Part shown: piece by piece, positions 1 through 35,100 of the stretch
Position numbering within the stretch: position 1 is the first letter of the stretch
How the letters are laid out: each line of letters starts with the position of its first letter
DNA from: Glandiceps talaboti
Taxonomy: Eukaryota > Hemichordata > Enteropneusta > Spengelidae
Assembly (NCBI RefSeq): GCF_964340395.1
Contig: NC_135553.1
Span: 27,757,449 to 27,821,448, forward strand
Direction of reading: 5' to 3'
DNA: 64,000 nucleotides
Position numbers and translations under genes: made by a program
The notes under the pieces: generated by a model
Seen by the model: the letters and a program-made list of their open reading frames with translations, nothing else
What the model was told of the DNA's origin: nothing
The model's database searches: none

Positions 1-23304
<23,304 letters not shown>

Positions 23305-23750
23305 TGTGAATTTACAGTGTGATGCTGTCATGCAGAAAATATAGTGTAATGCAGAAGAAATAATGTGAAACTGAAATATACATTGTGACCCTGAAAATAG
23401 TGTAATGCAGAGAATTACAGTGTGACTCAGAAAATACAGTGTCATGCTGCAAATAGTGACATGCAGAAAGACATGATGTGATGCTTTAAAAACAGTGTGA
23501 TTCACCCAGTGATTGATACCTGCCAACTTGAAATTGACAGTTGTGTAGCTTTATGCTGGCATTGATCTCAATTAAGTGACATAACTACAGAGTACATAGC
23601 AACAATCTAGTAAGTAGAATGTTCAAACAGAAGTTTAATGACTTCCATGAACACTGGTTCCATGACAATTGAAGGACCACAAAAATGACCACATTACTAC
23701 TATTTTGAAAACCAGAGTACAAGAATTGCGCTGAGGGAGTATACAGTGTG

Positions 23751-24232
23751 TTTTCAGCCTTGTTCCTTTATCATGGATGAAACCCTGTTTTCAGCCTTGT
23801 TCCTTTATCATGGATGAAACCCTGTTTTCAGCCTTGTTCCTTTATCATGGATGAAACCCTGTTTTCAGCCTTGTTCCTTTATCATGGATGAAACCCTGTT
23901 TTCAGCCTTGTTCCTTTATCATGGATGAAACCCTGTTTTCAGCCTTGTTCCTTTATCATGGATGAAACCCTGTTTTCAGCCTTGTTCCTTTATCATGGAT
24001 GAAACCCTGTTTTCAGCCTTGTTCCTTTATCATGGATGAAACCCTGTTTTCAGCCTTGTTCCTTTATCATGGATGAAACCCTGTTTTCAGCCTTGTTCCT
24101 TTATCATGGATGAAACCCTGTTTTCAGCCTTGTTCCTTTATCATGGATGAAACCCTGTTTTCAGCCTTGTTCCTGTGTCATGGATGAAACCCTGTTTTCA
24201 GCCTTGTTCCTGTGTCATGGATGAAACCCTGG
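23751..24232 (+). repeat. 37-bp tandem repeat in 3' UTR, 13 copies
   Basis: Unit CAGCCTTGTTCCTTTATCAT plus GGATGAAACCCTGTTTT. Copies are virtually identical; the last two read CCTGTGTCAT. Such homogeneity suggests recent expansion. Confidence 0.95.
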
Positions 24233-24456
24233 TTTTGTTGGAACTTCTGCTTGACTATACTATGACTATACTTACATCGTATTGCTAAAGTGTTGCTAAC
24301 ACTGTCATTTTTACAGTGAACCACAAGAAATTAGAAATTTGGAAAGTTTGTAAAATTACAAATGATGCTATATAAAGAATGTTTGACCGTCCTGAAATAA
24401 CAAAGAGCTAATTGTATGCCTGAACTTATTCTGATGGGAAGCCTTTATGTAAAGAA

Positions 24457-24490
24457 GGGGTGGGGTGGGAAGGGGTGGGGTGGGAAGGGG
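24457..24490 (+). promoter_or_regulatory. potential RNA G-quadruplex in 3' UTR
   Basis: Seven runs of 3-4 G separated by 1-2 bases on the sense strand (GGGGTGGGGTGGGAAGGGG and on). This is more than enough for an intramolecular quadruplex by the usual four-run rule. Confidence 0.6.
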
Positions 24491-24683
24491 TTCTTTTACT
24501 GGCTATGTTATGGTGTATATAGTTTTTACCATATCTGATATATGTAAAAAGAAACCGAGGATTATCTGATATATGATGACAAACTTAATGAAGCCATGAC
24601 AACAGTGATTTAAGTGAAAAAAAAAATATTTGTGTTTAGGTTGCAAGTATGGACATCAGTATCCAATAATTACATCATGATAA

Positions 24684-24690
24684 TGATGAA

Positions 24691-24786
<96 letters not shown>
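24684..24786 (+). repeat. (GAT)n microsatellite
   Basis: About 33 uninterrupted GAT/ATG triplets. The poly-Met ORF over it is an artefact. Confidence 0.97.
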
Positions 24787-25684
24787 ATTGACAATGTCAA
24801 AGACATTTATGAAGCTCATCATCTGTTACAATAATTACAGTGGTGAAATTGTGTACATTCTTTTAGACAAGTTTTGTAAAGTCTTTGAGAAAGAACAAAA
24901 ATTAGTTTGGAACCTTTGATCACTGCCATACATGTATATCGTTTAATGATTGGTGCTGTATTTCTATCATTACTCATTTTTCCAGTCTTAGCTTTCTTAT
25001 AGATTTTTTAAAGGAGTTAATTGTAGGACAGAACAGAACGGGTTAAGGAAACCCATTACTATAAGTAATTTCACAATGACAGCAATTTCTAAATTTTCTT
25101 ATGTGTCTAGCATTCAAAACGTGCAATTTATACCAACTGACACTGGGGTCAAAAGTCAGAGATCAGGTAAAGCACACATTGATAATTTACAAAACATTAC
25201 TAGATATATCCTCAACAATTTACTCTTGATGGTTTCCATGGAGACAGAAGACTCGTTTTTCTTACCATGGAGACCCTGTTTTTTGTTGACATGGATACTG
25301 TTTATTCTAATATTTTTAATCACATACACAGATTAGTTAACATTTGTTACTGTGGATACTGATAGGTCAACAATTTTTGTTATGATTAATAGAGATAGTC
25401 AGCTGATTTGTTACCATGGCTACAGATTAGTCATCTATTTATGTGGTGCTTCTTTAGATGGTGATTTATTTATATTCTATTCAAAGTTTGTCTTACTTGT
25501 TAAACAACTCTAACAATGTTTCTAATCTTTTATAAGATGAAGCTTTTTGTTACTCTCGCACAACAAAGTTGCAAAAAAATTATATAATTCAAGGAAAAAA
25601 AATAGCTGCCAGTGTTATTTTTTGATAATCACACTAAATGTGTGATTGAAAATGAGGATGTAATGTTAGTTTGTATGGTTGATT

Positions 25685-25725
25685 GTTCATTTGTTTGTTT
25701 GTTTGTTTGTTTGTTTGTTTGTTTA
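25685..25725 (+). repeat. (GTTT)n microsatellite
   Basis: About ten GTTT units within the 3' UTR. Confidence 0.95.
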
Positions 25726-26179
25726 TGAATGGATGGAGCTGATTTAGAGGAATATCTGTTTGATTTTGTGTAAAATATTGGATTCCAATTCTCCTTTCCT
25801 TTATACAATTTACTTCACAAACTTACACAATGTGACAATGCAAAAGTTTAAAAAAAAAAGGGAGCTTAGGCCAAAGGCTATAATGGAGAATTGCTTTAGA
25901 GTTTAAATGTGAAATAAAAAAAAAAAGAAGCAAATAAAAAAAAGGAAATATTACAACCAAGAAATGAGAATGTAGAATTCTTTTCTAGATGTGTATTGTA
26001 TTGTACAAAAAAAAACAAGTGTAGTTTTATTCAGATTGCTTGTAAAGTGTTCTATGACTCCTATTAAACAATTAAAGAATTTTGAGCAATATTGTGTCTT
26101 GATTGTTTTGATTTGAAAAGAGATATATGTGACACTACTTCTTTCTCATGACCTGACTCGCCCTGTATATCTTACAATC

Positions 26180-26510
26180 TAGTCATAATCCCATTAGCAA
26201 TATGCAAATTAGGTCTAAAAATGTCAATTTTGGTCAAAAACATGCATCTTGAAACTGCATGGTGAATGGGTTGAAACTTGGTGGGGATGTTTCTGGAGGT
26301 GTTATTCTGCAGTTATTGTTGATTTTTTTTGACAATTTGCCCTAGCAATCATGAGCATGCCCATGGCAACAGTGAAATGATGCATATTGCAAAGGTAGCA
26401 ACAGGGATGGGTAGGTAAGTAAATACAGATTTAAAAAATGTATGCAAATATGCCTAGCAACAAGATCATGCCCATAGCAACAGCCAAATACAGTTGTACT
26501 ACAATGCTGT
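26180..26510 (+). mobile_element. family A repeat, 3' half (A6), head-to-tail with A7
   Basis: Starts mid-module (CAATATGCAAATTAGGTCTA) and ends CAGTTGTACTACAATGCTGT, directly followed by the TAGCACAACT start of A7. Confidence 0.78.
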
Positions 26511-27375
26511 TAGCACAACTGAACTTTTTAGGTTAAGTAGTGTTCTAGGCATGGCAAAGTGTTTGTCGCGTGTGGGTAAATAACTTAAAGTAAAAAACCA
26601 TGGACCGATTACCATGATATTCGGTGGGTATATTACCTTGAGTGTCTAGTTTGGAATTGTTCAATTGAAAATGATCTTACCACTGGTCTGTGATTTGGAC
26701 CAAAAAAAAAGTGGTTTTTGGTCTAAAAACTTTAACTCAAAAACTATTGGGCAAATTAGTCTGAAATTTGGTGGGAACATTCTTAGGGGGGTTTATATTT
26801 AGAATTGTTCGTGATATGGTGATCCGATCTGTGATATGCAAATTAGGTCTAAAAATGTTCCTTTTTGCTCAAAAATGTATAATTTCAAAACTACTGAGCA
26901 GATTGGCTGAAATTTGGTGGGAAAAGGATCTTAGGCATGTTTATTAGTCATGACATGATCCCATCCATTAGTGATATGTAAATTAGGTCTCAAAATGTGA
27001 CTGGTCAAAATCTTTAATTCCAAATTACTGAACAGCTTGAGCTGAAATTTAATGGGGATGTGTAGATGAAGGTGAATTCACAACATGATGATTTCCATTG
27101 CCAATATGCAAATTAGGTCTCAAAATCTCAATTTTGGTCAAAAACTTATATCTCGAAAACTACATGGGGAATGGGGCTGAATCTTGGTGGGGATGTTTCT
27201 GGAGGTGTTGTTCAAAAACTAGTAACCATGACCGCACCCTTTGCAATCGTGAAATGATGCATATTACAAAGATTACAACATGGATGGGAATAGTAAGTGA
27301 ATAAAGATTCCAGAAGTGTATGCAAATTTCCCTAGCACCAAGACCACACCCATAGCAACATCCAAATAATTGTAA
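26511..27375 (+). mobile_element. family A repeat, 5' part (A7)
   Basis: Starts TAGCACAACTGAACTTTTTA with its 5' hairpin partner, then modules to CATAGCAACATCCAAATAAT. The 3' terminus is absent. Confidence 0.78.
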
Positions 27376-27920
27376 TGAGTATAAAAGAGAGCAAGCTCCA
27401 GTTTCTGAAAATTATATATTCTTTATTAGGGGAGACCCATTTGATTTCTGGGGGGGGGAGGAGGATTTTGAGAAAAAAAAGTGTCGGCAGGTGAAGGAGG
27501 AAAACAAATAATTTGATCCCATAATAGCTTGAGAAAAAAAAAATGGTTCAAAAAGACAAAAAGTAACAAAAAAAATTTTGTTGTGATGTGCTGAAATCAG
27601 CTAAATTTGGGCAGTAATAAAGGGAAGGGGACTCCGAACACCATCAATATTAAATAAGTGTATGACATGGCGTTTACCATATAACCACAGGGTTGTTAAT
27701 TCAAGTTTGTTAATAGGTGGAAGCATTTTCCAAAGCTGGTTCAAACTTGATTATTTTGTTAAATTGGTATAATAAATTCGTTTAAAGGTCAGTTAACCAA
27801 GTGACCGATGACCGGTATGTCAAGGTTATTGACCCTGGTATTACTATTAGGGTAGGTTAGCAGGGAAGACATTGGCGATACGTCCCCTGGTCGATACCTA
27901 GTTGACCCTTCTTTTAAGAC

Positions 27921-27952
27921 GTTTCGGACAGGCTGTTGGGGTCCTTCATCAG
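27921..27952 (-). ncRNA. hammerhead ribozyme-like core in Penelope pseudo-LTR
   Basis: On the minus strand: CTGATGA, then A, GGAC, an 11-nt loop, GTCC and GAAAC. This is the conserved hammerhead core with a 4-bp stem II. Hammerhead motifs in Penelope-like pseudo-LTRs are established knowledge. The extra A before stem II and weak candidate stems I and III make activity doubtful. Confidence 0.5.
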
Positions 27953-28551
27953 TCGCAGTTATGTCTAACAAACAAGACAGCGTTCTCATTGTTTAATTTA
28001 ATATTGTTCATCAAGCAGAGATGCTAGTATTTCAATCACATTATGATCAGCAAGGCTATTTTCAGCCTTGCTTTTAGAGGCAGAGGACTTCAGTTTAGTT
28101 GTGACAAGTATGTCTTTAAGATTTTTGTTTCGTTCTTTTCTGTGCTATGATTGGTTTGGTCGGGTAGAGTTGGTTCAAGGTTACATTATTTTCTGGCAGT
28201 TCCCAATGTTTTATTAATGCGTCTTTTAGGTTAGGCACTTTGATGTTGGGGACTATATCATGTTGTTTTGAATACTAGAGGAATCTTGAGTTGGTGTCCG
28301 ATTTGGAGATAAGTCTCCCTATTCTCATAACGGACCTAACGAGCGAATCACTTCTGATTTGGTGTATCCTCTTTGTGTCAATTTGTTTAATATGAAGAAT
28401 TTCAATTTGTTTTGGAAATCTTCTTTGTTACTGCACGTTCATACCTCACTGTTTCGCCTTTAATAAAAACCATTTAAAGACCGAATTTGGGTGTCATGGT
28501 TGTCTGTGGAGGTACTGAAAAGTGTCAGTTGGTTTGGTGTAGTCTGGATGA

Positions 28552-28995
28552 TCAGAATGTGGTTTCTACAACCACACATTGTATAAATCGTAACGATCGA
28601 TACTGTATAGGAACTAGGACTAGTTTGGTACCGTGAGTCTTGATATCCAACCTTTTTGTTTGTTTGAACCTATGACCTTTGTAAATCACCAAATCAAGGC
28701 ATACCACTTCCGTTTCTGAGCTGACCAACGAACATTTTAATGTTGGGTGCATTTCATTTATCTTTTCACTCAGAATATTGAGTTCAGTTTGTGTGCCACG
28801 GAATAGCATGAAATATGACATCTCTGAAACATGTCCAAAGTGATATTTTATCCATGTATGTTTCAATAATGCGACGCTCAAGTTTGTAGAATGCGATGTC
28901 AGCTATCTCTGGAGAAGCTGGTGAGCCCATACTACAACCACATGTTTGTTTGTAGACATCTACAAACAGAGGCTACTAGAGGAATGTATTTTCTC
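28552..28995 (-). pseudogene. Penelope-like reverse transcriptase fragment
   Basis: Minus strand from about 28995 reads CGCSMGSPASPEIADIAFYK (with a frame slip), then the ORF 28881-28552 with LFRGTQTELNILSEKINEMH and VCLDLVIYKGHRF. The GxxMGSPxSP block followed by a HPxLK and a DL.VY block is the known order in Penelope-like RTs. No GIY-YIG endonuclease was found. Confidence 0.65.
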
Positions 28996-29672
28996 TTGGA
29001 TTTATTTATAATTTACCAAGGTGTTTAAGGTGTGTTTCGTGTTTCTGTCTTTTCTTCTATCCATATCGGGAGATTCTTCTCGAGACTTTATTTGTTGAAA
29101 CTATAGTTTAGTGGTTTGGTAGTTCTCTTTTTGGAGGAAGTGGTGGCCCTGAAATGGGTCGTTAGTAATAAAGGGAAGGGGATTCCTAACACTATCAATA
29201 TTAAATAAGTGTATGACATAGCGTTCACCATATAACCAACTGTGGGTTGATAGATCAAGTTTGTTAATAAGTGGAAGCATTTTTCCAAGGTTGGTTCAAA
29301 CTTGATTATTTTGTTTGGTAATAATAAATTGGTTTAAAGGTCAGTTAGCCAAGTGATCAGTCAACTCCTCATGGATTTTTTTTACCAGCTATCTATCTTA
29401 AATAGAAGCATGGATTGTTAACTGCTACTTATTGTTACTTACACAGAACAAATTAGTTGTAAATCAGTGACATGTAGGTATAGTAATGAACCACATGTTA
29501 CAAAATTGGTAACCGAGAAAAACAAATTTGCATTGCTTCTGCATATGGAAAAAATAATTTGATGCAGGACTGACAATAGAAAAAAAAATTACTGTAACAG
29601 TGATGGACAAAAAATTGCTGCCATATCTATTTCCTCCTGCCCCCCCCCCCGAAATCAAATGGTTCTCCCCTT

Positions 29673-30340
29673 AGAAATTACACCGACGTTTCAATCGCAC
29701 ACGAGAACTTCTCCAGGGGTCTACAATTGAAAAAATACAATTGAACAATGACAAAAATTATAAAACTGCAACTAAAATGTAAAAAGCACAAATAAAAATG
29801 GAAGTAGAAACTGAAAAACTACCTGGTGGAAGCACAAAATAAAAAGGGTGTAAAATGATTTAAAATTGCACCTAGTACATACATGAACGAGTATGAAATC
29901 TAGGCATGAAAAATGTAGAACAGAAGACATTAATTGCATGGCGATTTTGAAAACAAAGATAAGTGATGACAAATTGCTGAGAAATGACCTGACAACTAAT
30001 AAAAAGTCTACACCAAATATAATGACGGATTCACATCGTTGGATCTGAATGTGAATATATAAAAAATATCCAGTCGATACCTGACCTGGCCTGTACCTGC
30101 GTTTTGTGCGAGCCGTTTCAAGACAGATGGTATTTATTTTATAGAAGTTTTCAACAGAACATGAACATATTCTAGAACTAACATTGTTGAATGAGCATTG
30201 AAAAGGAAGATAAAATTTGCCATGGATCAGAATGTGAATGTGAATGTGAATGTGAATCCCCCAACAATTGTCAGTCGATACCTGGCCTGTACCTGGCCTG
30301 TACTGTGTTTTGTACCGACTCTCTTCCAATGCAGACACCA
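29673..30340 (-). other. possible second Penelope-like terminus and duplicated segment
   Basis: The minus strand reads CTGGAGAAGTTCTCGTGTGC and then GATTGAAACGTCGG at about 29688-29718, a pattern common at Penelope-like ends. A segment CAGTCGATACCTGGCCTGTA occurs at about 30265, with a diverged copy at about 30070. A 188-codon minus ORF (30338-29772) covers this, shows the same internal duplication, and is not recognised as a protein. Confidence 0.35.
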
Positions 30341-30959
30341 GTGAAGGTATTTTCTGAATATTCGTAAATACCTAAATAACGTCATTATTTTGTATTATGG
30401 CCATCCTTGAATAGAATAATGGCTCCTTGAATAGAGTACTAGCTCAGAAGTGACTGTGCTTCAAGCTTACTCAAGCCAAGTCACAGTCTTCAATCTTAAT
30501 CTTTTATTTCATATAAAGTGCATTACTAAAATTATACTAGGGCCATCCATCATTGAGTGACTGTATGCCAAATTTTGTCAGCAGATCATCATGTCATCCG
30601 TGAATTAGTACTAAAGTGTATTTATTTTCAAGGCTGCCGTGTTGTCAACAATATCTTACTGAAGACAAACATAGCCAGTAGTGAACTGAATCAGTAATCT
30701 AGTTATGAAATAAACTTGCAGTACAGTAAATGTAGTGACATTTTTTTAATTTCTTTTTTTAAATCAATGACATTTATAACATTTCTCATTACTCAAAGTA
30801 TCTATAAACCTGTTCAAAAACTTTTTTTTTTTAAAAACTGAACAATTATGAACAGGATCATTTTCTAAGTTTTTGGATTTCTCTGGAGATTTGAGTTTAT
30901 AATTCAGTAAATGTGTATTTCACCTTCTGTTTCTTTAATGTTGCACACATGACATTTTC
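30341..30959 (+). other. intergenic, no gene; short dispersed repeat
   Basis: Only a GCCATCCTTGAATAGAATA block (about 30400) that recurs near 40159, so a short dispersed repeat is present. Otherwise AT-rich. Confidence 0.45.
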
Positions 30960-31426
30960 TAGAGACAGCTGTTTTATTGCACTCCCTCTTTCTATGTGTA
31001 GCATATGGGCACGTAGTCTATCTGCTAGACCTCGGATGTTCTTCCTATACAATTTATGACACACGACCGAACATCACTATCGAGGATGGAACGGCAAGCC
31101 CTCACTGCGAACTTCGTTCGCTAGAAAGCTCGAACGTCTAGCAGCAAGACTAATGGGCACGTACTATGACCATTACGTATCATGAGATCAACACCGTGAC
31201 CGTATTTTGCGTGTACCACAGAAACGAAAGGTGTTTATAATATCCGTGTAGGAGGGCGTTATACAGGAAGCGGAAGGGCAGAATGAAGGGTAGATTCCTA
31301 ACTGCAAAATGTCGTCCAACATATTTCCTATTTGTAGTTGAAATTACAGTAATACTTCGCTGACCATACAGCAGAAACAGGATTACCGTGGTCAGAAAAA
31401 GAAACAGGAGAGGGGGAGATATTGCT
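30960..31426 (+). promoter_or_regulatory. candidate promoter and 5' UTR of the SPSB3-like gene
   Basis: CpG frequency rises sharply here against the AT-rich surroundings (CGACCGAACATC, CGAACTTCGTTCG, CGTACTATGACC). CAGGAAGCGGAAG at about 31274 holds two ETS-type GGAA cores. No clear TATA box at a useful distance. An in-frame TGA at 31361-31363 precedes the ATG at 31427, which fixes the start. Confidence 0.5.
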
Positions 31427-31724
31427 ATGGAGACTAAAAAAAGTCGAAAGAGAGCTCGTCGTGAGATAATTTGTGATAGTTCGTCGTCGAGTGATGAGGA
31501 GACAGATCCGAGCCCAAGTCAGATGAGACGTACTTATGGTCTCCGACGAACTTCTACCAGTTTACCAGACACTCACTGCCAAGGTTCTGGAAATGGCGAT
31601 GATAACAATTGTACAGTATGTGCGACAGAGGAATCAGGTAAATTGTATTTACAACGTTATCCACACTATGGCTGTATTAATAGTACATCGATGTCCACAC
31701 CAACTCAATATGTATTTGAGCCAG
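31427..31724 (+). CDS. SPSB3: SPSB3-like coding exon 1
   Basis: ATG in good context (GCTATGG, G at -3 and +4) after an in-frame stop. The donor CCAG|GTAATG is at 31724/31725, phase 1. The product begins METKKSRKRARREIICDSSS and ends TPTQYVFEP. Joining to the next exon gives ...FEP-D-IEWNWESS, like the EYFDWVWDD junction of vertebrate SPSB3, which supports the link across an 8.7-kb intron. Confidence 0.82.
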
Positions 31725-32127
31725 GTAATGGTAAGGCAGAGTCGAGTGACTGAGTGTTATTTGTTGGTTTTGTGGGCAGTGTGCCAAAACATTTATCAAC
31801 TCTAGTGAATACATAACTTTTGCTGATGATGATCCCCCAAAGTAAGCTTTATAGTCTATATAAACAATGCAAGTAGGGGGATTTTTCCCACTGTGTTGAT
31901 GTTCCTTGCCCTGATGAGTATGCACAGATAGACTTCAAACATGGGACAGTCACATTAGTTTACATCCTAGCGTCACAGGCACTTGAATCAATCTGTATGT
32001 AAAGACTTTTAAAAAGATTGTAGTATACAAATTAGATTCAAATGCCTAGGCCAAAGCACAGGGCACTCAGGCTTAGTTATGTTTATGAAAACAAACAAAA
32101 TAAACAAATAAACAATCAAATCAACAG

Positions 32128-32162
<35 letters not shown>

Positions 32163-35100
32163 ATACTGACAAGCATCAAGAAGAGAGTAATTACAAATCA
32201 TTATCACCAACAAGAATTACGATATCTTTTCCTATATGCAAAATAGCCACAATTGTACAATACGGGATGTGACTGATCCTTACCAAATGCGGGTAGTATT
32301 ATTTTCAAGTCGTGAAATTATTGCCAATTTGACTTCTGATCAGTTAAAATCCATCTTTCTAGAACAAACATGCTTAGAATTCACATATTTGCCAGGTGCA
32401 CTTGACATCATAGTCAACAGTGTAATGTTCAAACTTGGTTTACAACTGTCAATCATAAGCTCCGCCCCACTGTGACATCACTCATACGTTGCTATAGTGA
32501 TTATGTAATATTATAGGTTGTTCCCGCTCATAAAAAGTTCCGTCTACACATCAATAAAGTATAAGTGACTATCAGTACACCCAGTCGGTTCCAGTGTATT
32601 TATTTCACTCCTCGACGTTACAAATGGCGACGAGGATGGGATGGAAGGAAATATGAACACTTCAAGTAACTACCAGTAAATTGAGTGAGTACCGGAATCA
32701 CAATTTACAATGCTGAGACGAGTTAAATGCTGTTTACCTGCCCTCTCCGATACCGTAACTGAAATTTGAACAATACCGTTCTGATTTACCGTTACCGACA
32801 ACATCGTCTCTGATCAATATGGCTCTAAGTGTTCCCAGAATTTGATCTCCGACCACGAGATAAATATGCCAAACAACTAAGTAATTTATTTGCTGCCATG
32901 AACGTCACCGAAACCGGATGAAAGAAAGCTATGTTACTGCACTACGTTGCGAAGAAACCTGCAATGTATTCGACACGCTAACCCTACCACAACCTACCGA
33001 AGGCACAGATGTTTACAAAATCGCAATAAAGGCATTTTCTAATCACCTCGAACCACAGAAATGTATTGACCACCATGTTTATATGTTCAGAAGAGAACTT
33101 CAGAAACCGGAAGAAAACGTCTCCAAATTTTACACACGTCTGCAGTTGATGGCGCGCAAATGTGAGTTTGATGACGTCAACATCGAGATCAAACGACAGA
33201 TTATTCAAGGCACTACATCAGTACGTCTCCGATGGAAAGCTATCGAACAAAGTCTTGACTTAAAGGTGATTCAAAATGCTCAGATTCACTATCGCTAATT
33301 TGCTAGACGACATGTTTGTGAAATGCATTCTGGTTTTAAAACTTTTCAAAAGCGTCTGCAAACACCTTAAAATGACCTTTTTTCAGTCACTTCCCTTCGG
33401 ATTTACTTCGAGAGTTTTCGGGTATTTCCGGTCCCACCTAGACCACAGGATTTTATGACGTCATAAGGAGAAATGGATAGCACGTAGCCTATGACGAGCG
33501 TAGTCAACAGGTGAATAAAACTCAACAGCCTTGTGAAAAAATACATTGCTGGTGGTTGTAATAGACATCAGTAAACAAAAACTACACTCTACATGTCTTA
33601 TTAACCGTGCTAAACCGTGCACTGAAAAGAGAGAAAGTGGTCGTTTGAAAAACATGATTCACAATTATCCCATCTGTTTTGTGTAGTGTTGTGATTTTCT
33701 TTGCCCAATTATCACTCCACAGGGCATTTGCGAGTTCAATTTTTCAATAATACAGGAATTGATATATTCAAGAAGTCTGCGATTTATTCACGAAACATTG
33801 CGATCTTCCTTGTAACGTTCGCCGACTGATTTTCGTCCCTTATTCTCAAATTTACGAACAATACAAAAGGAAGAAAGGAAAAAACCAAGCTAGATTTATT
33901 AGATTATCTGTTGAGTGTTTGTACATCAAATTAAATACACCGACGTACACGTGGGTACAGCCGCCGTGCTTCGGCCGTGGCTTAGATTTCGTGTATTCCT
34001 TGTCGCCCACTGGGGTGAACGGCAGCATGTTGAATGGAGTTATGTCGAAACTAAGATCAGGGCCCTAAAAAGGGCTGACAGGGAAAATATTCCCTGTACC
34101 TTCTAATCTTCGTTGAGAACTAGACAAGAAACGTAGGTAAGACATGTTGTTTGATCCGAAGCTATCGAAATACAAATGGGTCACTCTTTGGAGACACATA
34201 CTAATGTTTATATGTATTGTTTAACCCGTAGAAGAACGTAAAGCCGCGTCTTTCAGATTAGTGATCGACAGACAATAGATGTTTATGTACAAACTTTGGC
34301 TCATGAATATGCGTGAAACCTTTATGAATATTCATCGTCCTTTATCGTCTTCACTCGTCTTTACCCGGCGTAACGCGTCCTAACGCGTAATTACGACACA
34401 CTTGATATATCTGCCTTCCCTTACATGTGAAACATTAGTATCTTGTGATTTCACTCCCAATTTCAAGTATGAAAAGAATGAAGGACAGAAAAAACAACTT
34501 CTGAAAGATCAAATCAACTTTTACAAACTCATTATCCAAGTGAAAGGTGCACCGAAAGAATTGATGTTCTTTTCCAGGAAGGGAGTAATCCACTCCTCAC
34601 AAGTTTGACAACATTTATTACAAATTATACAGAAGGATGCTAATGATGACACAACTCAAAGTACTTGCGCAGAGAACAATGAACAAATAGACACATATCT
34701 GACAATAGAGCAACGGAAACAGAAAAAATGCTAGACCTGAAAAACAAGTTACAACAGAAAGCTTTGGAGCAGAGACTAAAGAACTCACAAACATCTAAAA
34801 AATGAACGCAATAATCCAGTATGTGTCATGACTTTTAAATGTAAATTTGCAGTTGCCTTTATGTGTAAAGTTGACACTGAATGTGTCTTGATCCTAGCTT
34901 CAGGCCTGTCAAGCTATATAGTATATATAGATAAATTTATATTCCCAGAAAGTCAGGTGAAATATTTAACATTGCATGAAGGTTTATCTCTGTGATAAGA
35001 TTATTTTTCGTACTGAATACTGCATGACAGGTTGAGACACAGACAGGGACAGGCAGACCAACAGACACAAAAATAGGGTCTGTCTGTGTCTGTGTCTGTG

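Larger units (their letters stand above)
23305..26098 (+). other. TNRC18/BAHCC1: 3' UTR of the TNRC18/BAHCC1-like gene, with poly(A) signals
   Basis: No further coding after the stop. Two ATTAAA hexamers (26063-26068 and 26071-26076) are followed by GT/T-rich sequence. A family A repeat starts about 26180. If these signals are used, the UTR is about 2.8 kb. It contains degenerate about 22-28-bp repeats (23310-23500), the 37-bp array, a G-rich block, a (GAT)n run and a (GTTT)n run. Endpoints are inferred. Confidence 0.55.
27605..29370 (-). mobile_element. Penelope-like retroelement relic with pseudo-LTRs
   Basis: About 190 bases at 27611-27800 recur in the same orientation at 29164-29355 (AGTAATAAAGGGAAGGGG start, TTTAAAGGTCAGTTA near the end), as in the pseudo-LTRs of Penelope-like elements. 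Between them the minus strand carries reverse-transcriptase relics. A hammerhead-like core lies at 27921-27952 (minus). The element is short and broken. Confidence 0.7.
27428..29672. mobile_element. inverted-repeat element carrying a Penelope-like insertion
   Basis: About 33 bases at 27428-27460 (AGGGGAGACCCATTTGATTT then CTG and a G-run) match the inverse of 29638-29672 (AGGGGAGAACCATTTGATTT, C, G-run). The Penelope-like sequence lies between, so a foldback/MITE-like element was probably the target of that insertion. No target duplication is clear. Confidence 0.5.

Noticed and set aside
24614-24919. ORF with a poly-Met tract
   Set aside because: (GAT)n repeat in the 3' UTR.
29772-30338. 188-codon minus-strand ORF as a gene
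   Set aside because: Contains an internal duplication of repeat-derived sequence next to Penelope-like ends, and no recognisable domain.
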